This document shows, piece by piece, positions 17,462 through 27,500 of a stretch of 54,071 nt of DNA (the stretch's first letter is position 1; each line of letters starts with the position of its first letter). The notes under the pieces were generated by a model, which did no database searches, had not been told where the DNA came from, and worked only from the letters and a program-made list of their open reading frames with translations. Source of the stretch: Akkermansiaceae bacterium. Lineage in GTDB: Bacteria > Verrucomicrobiota > Verrucomicrobiia > Verrucomicrobiales > Akkermansiaceae. A program made the position numbers and the translations under genes. Location of the stretch: NCBI GenBank assembly GCA_903827375.1, contig CAIKHZ010000067.1:1-54071 (forward strand), in the 5' to 3' direction.

Positions 17462-18478
17462 ATGAAACTCCTCACTCGACGGATGCTTGTGAAATTCCTG
17501 GCCTTCACCCTCACTGCGAGTGGAACTGCCTTTGCTGTTGAAACCTCGAACAAGACCCGCCCCTGGGACAATGACCCCAAGGGCGTGCTGGTCTTCATCC
17601 TCGCCGGACAGTCGAACATGGTCGGCCACGGCAAGGCGGAGGAGGGCCACGGAGATGTGAAGGGGGCCATCGGCAGCCTGCGTTATCAGGTCGAACACGA
17701 TCCCAAAAACTATGGTCACCTAGTCAACAAGGACGGTACTTGGAAAACCCGTGACAACGTCAAGGTCTGGTGGCGCGATAGCGATATCACCGAACCGCGC
17801 GGCGTCATCAAGGGCGATCTCAAGATTGGTTACTCGCAGAGCCGCAATCCAAGCTGGATCGGCCCGGAATATGGCTTCGGCTGGGCCGTCGCTGATCACG
17901 TCAAACAGCCGGTTTTGATCATCAAAACCGCTTGGGGCGGCAAGAGCCTCAACGTTGACTTCCGCCCGCCAAGTGCAGCGGCAGCCCGCGGCGGGGTGGT
18001 TGGCCCGTATTATACCGGGATGCTCAGCTATGTGCGCGACGTGCTCGACAACCTTGGCACGGAGTTTCCCGAGTGGAAGGGCAAGGGGTATCGCATCGCC
18101 GGCTTCGGCTGGCATCAGGGATGGAACGACCGCTGTGACAAAATCGCCTCTGACAATTACGAGGCTAACCTCGTCGATTTGATCAAGGATCTGCGCGCCG
18201 AGTTCGCCAACCCAAAACTGCCGGTGTCGATCACCACCACCAGCATGGACCCGCCGCCGAAAACCACTGTGGTGGAGTTGGCCCAACTCAGCGTGGCCGA
18301 TTCGAAAAAATATCCTGACTTCAAAGGCAACGTCAAAACCACGGACGCCCGCCCGTTCTGGCGCGATGCCTCGATTTCCCCCAGCAACTTCGGCTACCAC
18401 TGGAATCACAACGGCGAGAGCGAGTATCTCAACGGCAAGGCCATGGGCGAAAAGATGGTGGAGATGCTCGCTCATTGA
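17462..18478 (+). CDS. SASA-family carbohydrate acetylesterase (sialate O-acetylesterase-like)
   Basis: 338-residue secreted SGNH hydrolase expected to remove acetyl groups from sugars. A signal peptide spans about residues 1-26 (RRMLVKFLAFTLTASGTAFA). The family block ILAGQSNMVGHG gives the nucleophile Ser51. The later blocks GFGWHQGWND (oxyanion/Asn region) and the C-terminal GYHWNHNGESEYLNG, with the catalytic histidine, are also present. Length and order fit the DUF303/SASA (CE6-like) family; true sialate as substrate is not implied. The gene lies among other secreted sugar-active genes and is convergent with the giant GH20 protein gene, which ends 42 bases away. Confidence 0.87.
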   Translation: MKLLTRRMLVKFLAFTLTASGTAFAVETSNKTRPWDNDPKGVLVFILAGQSNMVGHGKAEEGHGDVKGAIGSLRYQVEHDPKNYGHLVNKDGTWKTRDNVKVWWRDSDITEPRGVIKGDLKIGYSQSRNPSWIGPEYGFGWAVADHVKQPVLIIKTAWGGKSLNVDFRPPSAAAARGGVVGPYYTGMLSYVRDVLDNLGTEFPEWKGKGYRIAGFGWHQGWNDRCDKIASDNYEANLVDLIKDLRAEFANPKLPVSITTTSMDPPPKTTVVELAQLSVADSKKYPDFKGNVKTTDARPFWRDASISPSNFGYHWNHNGESEYLNGKAMGEKMVEMLAH

Positions 18479-18520
18479 TGTCACTAACCCGGTGTCTAAC
18501 GGCTCGCTGAGTTGTGATGC

Positions 18521-21500
18521 TCACTCGAGGCGGACGTGGAGTCGATAGAACATCAGCGGTCCATCAGTTGCCAAGGCCACCGTGACAGTCTGGTCATCGC
18601 CAACGACCTCGGCGTATCCCGGCAAGGGCTGCCATGCCGCCGGATTGGCCAGATCCGCGCTGCCTTGAACGGAATACTTGCGGGTCAGTTGTTCGTAGCC
18701 CGCACCAGTGGCCCTGCGCGCCATGAAAGTAAGGCTGAGGGAATTGTCGGCGGCACGGGTTAGCACCAGTGGGGCCGGGGTGAACGCCCGTGGGTCGGTG
18801 CCTAGCGTGTACTCGGTTAGGTTGCTCAGGCCGTCGCCATCGGCGTCGGCGGCATCGGCAGCCAAGCCGGCCGCAATTTCGTCGGCCGTGAAATGACGGC
18901 TTCGCCAGGCGGCGATGGGCTCGCCAGTGATGACAAGCGAGGCACTGGCTGTGCCCGTGTAATTCGGATCGTTGACGGTGGCCGCCACTGCATAAGTGCC
19001 GACGGCGCTAGGTGCGGATCCTGAGGTATCATAAGTGAGATCTACGCTGAGGCCGGGCGGGATGGTGGTGGCGGAGGCCATCTTGGGGGATCCGTCGTAG
19101 TCCTGTCTGAGGCCGTCAAGTGTGAGGGTTGCCAGCGCCTTGTAAATCGTGCCGCTCGCGCTGGCATAAGTATAACTGTAATTGGAACCATTGTTGCCAT
19201 CGATCACCGGCAGCGGCACAGGCGTCAAGGTGGCGCCGTTGATTGCCGTCGCGGCCGCCGAGGTGAATGCCTGGGTCCAAGCCGCCGCCGTGTCTCCTGG
19301 CTGGATGGCTCCGGACGTGAGCGTTGGAGTGCCCGCAGCGGCGAGCGTGCCATCGTACGTTTTGCTAGCCGGGACCGCGCTTATCGTTAGTGGCAGTGGG
19401 TTGATGGTGGCTGAGCCACTGGCAGCTGCCAGGGTGTAGTTAGAGGCGGATGTTCCTCCGAGTGCCAGTGAGCCGCTGAGGGCGGGGGCTTGCGGCTTGA
19501 AGGTTGCCACAGCTCCGGACCACTGCGGGATGGCGGGTGCTGGCCGCAATGCTAGCAAAATACCGCCGTTGCGCTGGCTGCTGGACAATGTGGCGGCACC
19601 CGCGCCAGTCGTGCCGGGTGCGGCTTTAGTTGCCCACGCGATGCCGACCGAGGCGGCTGTCGTCTGGTGGTTATCGGCGACTTCGGTGAGGGTGCCGGAT
19701 GAGCTGCACGTCCAAGCGGACCAGGTAGCGGAGCCGCCGGCCATCCCGCACATGATCACTGCGGCATTGGCCGAAGCGGTGGTGAGTGCGCTGGCGGTGA
19801 CCGACGTCGATCCACTCGTGTTCACCGCCATGGCCACCGCTGCGACATCGAAGGGGCCACCTGCCGTGCCATCTTGCTTCACTCCTCCGGCGGCATCCAC
19901 ATTGGAAAATGCCACCATGTCTCCAACAGCGGTGGTCGTCGTGCCGAGGTTGAATGTATAGCTTGATGCCGACGCATCCGAGCCATCAGCCACACGATAC
20001 ATCACCGCAGCATAGGTCAGCGTGCCGACGGTCCGGAGGGGGGCCTGGCTGACGACTGCCCATCCGGTGGGTGCGCTTAGCGTGGTTGTGCTGCCGATTT
20101 TTGTTAGGGCGGCGATCATCACATCGCCGGCAACGACGCCGTTTGGCTTGCTTATCGTCACCGAGCCGGCGGTGGTGATGCTGGCCGTGGTGGCAACACC
20201 GCGCTGGGCAATGGTCCCCGGGGTCGTGCCGGTGATCGTGCCGCCGGATGCGGCCGTGCCGGTGGCACCCGACAATTTTTCCAAAGCATATATCTTGGCA
20301 TCGCCCGTCGCGCTGGCACCTGAAGATTGGGCGTTGGCGATGCTGGCGAAACCGCCGACGGGTGTTCCCAGCGTGAGCGTGCTATTGTCCAGACCGATGC
20401 CGCCGAGCCACAATTCATTGGCCTGGGTGGTCGTGGCGCTGCTGCCAGTGACTGCGGCGATGCCGCTGCCGGAACTGTTAGCAGTTTGGTCCAAGCTGCC
20501 GACGACCAGCACTCCGCTGTACTCGGCTACCACTGCCGAGGCCATCAGCGGGGCGGCCAATTGGATCGTTACGGTGGTGCCCGCTGCTTGAATGTTAGGG
20601 GCGTGCCAGATTTCGGTGGTGGTGCCGGCGGTGCCTGTCGATTGCGCCGCACGAGTCCATAGCGCTGCACCACTTTGGACAATGCCGGTCACCGCGCTGG
20701 CACTGGCGCTGCGGGTGGAAATGATGGCCACCAGCGTGTTGCCGCTTGTTGGTGCGGGAATCGTCACACTGAAGGATGTTGCCGAGTTTGCTCCGGTGCT
20801 TCCGCTCGCATAACTGCCAACCCTTACCGGCGTAACAACACTGCCGCCGACGCAGACCTGCGTCCCAGCATTTCTGCCTGCTAAAACACCACTGCCAGAG
20901 GCTAAGCTTACGTCATCGGAACCAAGTTTGTTCGATATGCTCAAGCTTGAATGATCAATGGCGGTGCTGCCGTCATAGTTGCGGCTGCCGAGCAAAACGA
21001 GCGGCTTTGGAGTGATGCCTGCTGCGGTTTGCAATGTGTAGTTAGGTGCTTGTGTGCCGGTCAGAATCAGGCCGTTGTAGGAGACGGAGGTGGCGGTGGC
21101 CACGTCCTTGCTGTTATAGGTAGCGCTGCCGTTGGAAGAACCGTTAACGGCCACCGTGTCGCCGGCATAGGGTTTTTCGTCCGCCGTGTTGCCGCTTCCG
21201 ATGGCCTCTGCGGCCAGCAGGCCGGTGGCGGTGCCGCTGACCGTGGCGTTGGTGTTGCCGTCATAGGGTTTGCTGGGAGGTACCACAAGTCCGCTCACCT
21301 GCAAGCCCTTGGGAGTGATCGCCTGCGTCAGGCCAGTTTGTTGGGTGAGCGTGTAGTTGGCGGCCTGAGCGCCGGTTAGGGTGTTGCCGCTGAGGGATAC
21401 AGCCCGGGTGCCGACGTCCTTGGCAGCGAGTGTGCCTGCCGGAGTGCCCGACACTGTGATGATATCTCCGCTGTAGGGCTTTCCATCACTGCTGGTGCCG

Positions 21501-24500
21501 CTTCCGGCGGCTTCCGCCTGCTGCAGTGCCGGGGTGCCGCCTATTGAAGCGGCGGTCGTTCCGTCATATATCTTCGGCGCGGCGGTGATTCCCGAAATCG
21601 TCAGGGGCTTGGGGCTGATGGTGGCATTGGCCACGGCCGGTTGGGCTGATAATATATAGTTGCCAGCGTTGGCACCGGTGATTCCGTAGCCGGTGGCGGT
21701 GACGGGCTGGTTGCCGACGTCGGGGGCAAGCAAGCTACCGATGCCGTTGCCTACGACGACAATTTCGCTGCCGATCACTCCGGAAACTATTCCGCCAGTT
21801 AGTATAATGGAGGTGGTTTTGTCATAAACTTTGGTGGTGGCCGTCACTCCGGTGATCGTTACCGGTTTGGCGGTTACCATATAGGTGTAAGCAGCGGATG
21901 CGCTGGCGGTGAACGATCCGCTGCCAGCGTAATTTGCGCCGATCGCATGACTGCCCATAGCCAGCGCCGTGGCAGGAGTGGTGAAGGTAGCCACGCCCGA
22001 GGCCAAGGTGGCACTGCCCAAAGTGGTGGCCCCATCTTTGAAGACCACCGAGCCAGGGGCCGCCGGAGAAACCGTGGCGGTGAAGGCCACCACCGTGCCA
22101 TAAGGACCGGTAGCAAGCGGTGATGATGTTAGGGTTGTGACGGTGCTGCCGCCTACGGTCACCAGCACCGAGTCCGTGGCGGTCGCGCCGAGAAAGTCGG
22201 TCACTGTGAGGGTGTAGATCGTGGTGGCTGCGGGGTTGGCGGTGGGATTGGCCACCGTCGAGCTTGATAGGCCGGTGCTTGGCGACCAACTGTATGTGTA
22301 AGGTGCGGTGCCGCCGCTGGCCACCGGGCTGGCACCGAGGGTGGCGGGGGTGCCTGTCTGATCGCTGCCGGCATTGGCTGCCAAGGGCGCCGAGACCGCT
22401 TGCTTGTAGATCTGGAAGCCATATATCCCAGGCGTGGTCGTCGGAGTGGTGTCGGTGTAGCGCCCGGTGATTCGCCCTGCGGCGGTGGCCGTCACGTCAG
22501 CCCAATTCCAGTCACCTTCGGCATCTTGGCTGCCGGCCACGCCGTTAGCGACGTTGCTCAAGGCACCGGTTGAGGCAAACGCGACGAGTTGATAGTGGGC
22601 ATTGGGAGTCAAACCGGAGAACTCCCAGTCGAAGTGGTCGCCGGTGATGTCCGGATAGTATAGATATGCCTGCTCCTCGCGCAAATTTCCTCCCGGGCTG
22701 CTCAGATAGCCGTTGCGCCAACCTCCGCCGGACGAGCCTGAACTGGTGGCAGTGCCCATGGCAAAGGAAATGGTGGTGGCCCCGCCAGTAGCATTTTTCA
22801 GGTTGCTGAGGGATGCGCTTCCATTGTTAGCATTGTTGCCGCCGACGTTCACACCGTTCCAAGATCCGGTTTGGCCGGTGAATATCAGACCGGCGGAGTT
22901 CTTGTTGAGTGTCCCGGTTAGTGTGGTGTCACCCGAATACGGTGTTTTGACGGCGATATCGCTGTAGGTGAGGTCCACACTGATGAGGCCTGTCGGGTCA
23001 CTCGCTTGGACGGCAGTGGCGAACGTCCAGACCGGGCCGCTGATGGTACCTGCGGAATTTTTGGCGACGACTTGCCAGCTGTAATTGGTGGAGCCCATCA
23101 GGGTGGCGGGAGGGACGTAGTTGCTGGCAGTCACATTGGCGGTGGCGGTGGCGGGCTTTGTCTGAGCGGTCACCCACAGATATACGTCGTAACTGGTGGC
23201 ACCGATGACGTCCGCCCAGTCCAGAGCGGTGTTGACCAGCACTGCGCCAGCACCGGTGGAGGGCAGGGGAGTGGTCGGCTGGGTCATTTGCACTGCCGTG
23301 ACGGTTAGAGTTACAAGTGCCGTTTGATCGTTGGACACCCCATCGCTGACCTTGTAGGTGAACGTGTCTGTGCCTACGTAGCCCGCAGTGGGCGTGTAGC
23401 TGAAGCCACCGTTGGCATTGAGGGTGAGGCTGCCGTGGAGCACGTCGATGGCGACGCTTGCGCTCAGTGTGCTGTTGCTCGGATTTATGTCGTTAGCCAA
23501 GACTCCGGGGGCGGGCGTGACGGTTGTGCCTGCGGTGAGGGAATAACTGTCGGCTACTGGCACGACTGGCACGGTGCCGGAAAAGGAGTTGTAACTCATG
23601 TTGCCCTGGGTATCCACCGCCATGACGTTGTACGGGCTGGTGCCCAGATCCAGTCTTGCTTGGCCGGCATGTTTGCTATAGGTCAAGACATTCGAGGAAA
23701 CCAGATTGTTGGGCTGGTCGGCGGGGGTTTCCGGAATGTAGTATTGGAACACGGCGAGTGGATAGGCCGAGGTGGCCGTCAGGTTCTCCGGCCCGGTGGA
23801 GACGCCTACGGTGGTGTTGTGATACACCTGCGGATCGGCGCTCATCAGGTAGCGGTTCCAAGCGGCCAGATCGCGTTGTTTGCCAAGTGTGCCGGCGCTT
23901 GACTCACCGTGAGGGGCGGGATTGGAGTCGCTGTAAGTGAGGGTGAAGTATTGCGATATATCATATCCGCTGCCGCTCATGATATTATACAGGGATGTGT
24001 CGTGCCAGATTTGGTGGAGGCAGTGGCAGGTTTCGTGAAGCGTCACGCCGACGTAATTGGAATAGTTCAGAGCGTTGTCGTTGCCCAATAGTGAAGAAAG
24101 CAGCTTAGTCATCATTTGGGTGGCATCGGCCGGATGAAAACCGGCGGTGGAGTAGGCCCCCACATAACACAGGTCGCCACTTCCCAAGGCATTGAAGGCC
24201 ACCGACGAGAAGGCCAGGTTCTTGTGGACGCCGTCTTTGTAGGCGGCGGGGATTTGGTTATACACCTCGCCATACATGCCGGTGCCAAGCGCGGTGGCCT
24301 GGGCGCGGGTCTGAGTCAGTACCAACTTTTGGACGTCGATGTTGCTGGAGGCGTCGAGTATTGGATAGAATGTTAGGCGGCCGTGACCGGCGCGCAATTG
24401 GTCCTCCGCCATCCAACTTTGCATGAGCTTGGCCTGTAGGCTGAAGTGGGTGGCATAGAGTGGGTCCACCGGTGAGTTGGCTTCATCGGAAGGCACCACG

Positions 24501-27500
24501 TACCAGACTTGGAACCGGTAGTCCGTCGATGTGGGCGGGGTGAATACCAGATTGAGGGCGACTGCTCCGTGGCCGTCTGTGATGGTTAGTGTGTTGGTGC
24601 CGGGCCGCAGGTCCACCAGACAGCGGAAGCGGGTGCCGTACTTGGTGAAGGAAAGCGCGGTGCTGACGGGTGCGGCGGCGATGGTTAGGGTTGATCCGCC
24701 GTCAAAGGTGCCGTCCACCAGCACCATTGAATAGCGGAACACTTGGCCATCACTGACGTTGCTGAACTGCACCGTCGAGGTGCCTGTGTGAAACCCCCAC
24801 TGCGGTCCGCTGGTGGTGCCGTTGGCGTTGGTCGCCACCACTTGCCAGTAGTAATTCACTCCGTTGGTTAGGGCTGGCGGCGTCCATTGGCTCACAGCTA
24901 CGGTGGTGTTGGGGGTGGCTGGTTTGCTGCCGCTGGCCAGCCACAGATATACGTCATAACTGGTGGCACCGGCGGCGTCCGCCCAGTCGAGGGTCGGCGT
25001 GGTGGTCACCCCGGAGGCGGCGTTGGCAGGTGTCGGCGTGTTAGGAGTTGACGGCAGGGTGCCGGCCACCGCGTTGCCGGTGAGGGCCGAGTCTGCAGCA
25101 CCGCCTGGCAAGTTGGCAGCCACCACATGGAGGTTGGCGGATTTGTTGCCGGCGGTGGCGGGGTTGAAGCAGACGGCGACGATACGCTGGGCACCCGGGG
25201 CCAGCACGGACTCGCCGGAATCCGCGCTGATGAGGAATTCCCCGGGATTGGTGCCCGCCAACTGCACGCTGGTGATGGTTAGAGGCGTTGCGATGCTGTG
25301 GTTGACGATGGTGATTTCCTTTTGGGCGGTGGCACCCAGGCTGAGGCTTTGGGTGCCGAAGCCATAACTGGCGGGAAATACTTGGGAGCAGGAGCTCAGT
25401 GGTTTGAGGAGGTTGTTCAAATCGGTGCCTGCGCTCGCACCACCGCCGCTGTAGGTGTAGGGCGTGCCAAGCCCCGAAGCCGGAGTCACAATCTTGAAGA
25501 TGTGCTCACCGGCGGTGAGTGTTAGCGGCGTGCCGTCGGCGAGGGCCACTCGGTCGATGCTGATGGTGCCGCCATAAGTCGCGCTGAAGGTATAGGCACC
25601 GGCAGTGGTGATATTGAGTGCGCCGGAGTAGATTGTGCGGTGCTCGGTGTCGCCAAAGCGCACATCTTCCTGAGGCGCGTTGCCATTCATCATGCCCATG
25701 ACGCTGCTGACGATCGGGGTGGTTTTTTCGAAGCCGGACGGGGCCGGGTTGCCGGTGAAGAAGTATTGGTAGTGGGTTTTCGGGGTGATCAGATAGAACC
25801 CTCGGGTCACCGGGTTGCCCAGCGGATTGCCTGCGGCGTCAAACAACCGGGCACTGATCACCGACGACTGGGTGATAGCAAATGGCGCGGTGTAGGCGTT
25901 GGAGGAGCTGGTCGGAAAGTTATACCAACTATTGTTATAGTCGGTGCCTATGGTGTAGCGGATGGTGCCTGCCACTGGCGAGTTCATCGTCACCATTCCG
26001 CCGGCCACGAAGCACACGTCTTTGGGGTCCACCTGGGTGGTCACGTTCAGGCTGACTGGGCGCATCACGCGTTGATAGAGTGAGTCAGTTTGTTTTTGGC
26101 GCATCAGGAAGTTATCCCAGTTGCGGCGGGAGGATGCCTCCTGGTTCCATGTCGGCTCGCCCAAAGCTGGCATGGATAGGCGGAAGGCGGGCACTTCGAC
26201 TTCGTAGGGCGTTTCCCATTCCATGATGTGGGCACCGACGATCTTGTTCTCGGTGCCGGTGATCGGCAGGAACGTCGGCGTGAGGTCGGTGTAGATGTTG
26301 TCTGGCGCGCCGATGAAACGGGCCAGCGGGGTGAGCCGGTTGTAGATGCCCTGGGCCGGCCGATAAAGCAGGCAGCGGTTGTAGGGCGCGGCATTGTTGG
26401 CCTGGCCCATGCCAGCGACGTGGCCGCCGGCCGCACGCATCACCGGGTATCCGCTGGCAGATGGGCCCTGGCCGTCGTCGTAGCCCCAAGCTGTGTAAAC
26501 CAGATTGGTGGGCAGGTCATAGCCCTTGCCGATGGATCCTGGCACGGTCCACGACCATGCGCTGCGAGGGACGCCGCCGGGCGGGTTGGTGGTGGTGGCG
26601 ACTTTTGTGTTGAGCTGGCTCATGAACCACAACATGCCTTCGGCACCACTGGTGTAATTGTTAGCAGCTTTGCTGGTGGCATAATATGGATAACTCTCGA
26701 AATCGGTTGTGGATACCTCGTCGGCACCGATGTGGATGTAGGGCGATGTCGAGAAAACTGCCGCGAGTTCGTCGAGGATGGTCTTGACGGCCGCCACCGC
26801 AGTCGGATAGTTGATATTGATGTAATGGGTGGCGGTGGCTCCGCCCGTCGAACAGAAGGTGGCAGGCAGCTTGCCGGTCATGTAGGCAGCCCAGTTAGGC
26901 GTGTCGATCTCCGGCACAATGACCACTCCTCGGTCCCGTGCATAGGCGACCAAGGCGGTGAGTTCGGCTTTGGTGTAGTACAAGCGAGAGCCCGCCGGGG
27001 GCAGATAGAAACCGGGTGAGCCGGTGTAGGCAGCGCTGCCGTCATTGGTTTTTGCCAGCCCGGGAAAGGCGGTCGAGCCAAAGGTGAACAGGCCGTCGGC
27101 ACTCATGTATAGATGCATGTAGGTGACTTTGTACATGCGGTGGAGGTCAACGAATTCATACAGCGTTTCGAGGGGATGGAAGAACCGTCCGATGTCCCAC
27201 ATCACTGTGCGCAATGGCGAGGCCGGTTGGTCTGCAATGACCATCTGCGGGACGCTGGCCGGTGTGCCCGTGGTGTTGAGCGCTTGTAGCAAGGTGACTG
27301 ACGCCCAAGCCACGGCTTGATAGTTCTGGCCGGACAAGACGAGGTATGGGCCGGTTGAGTCGAGGGTGTAGGCCTCACCGGTTAGTATAGGGTTGAACGC
27401 CAGTGTGATGTCGCCGGCTTGAGGCGAGCCTTGCAGGGTGGTTAGGGTTAGTCCCGAGGCCATGAACAAATCCCTGGCCATGACTTGTGCCAGGGGCAAG

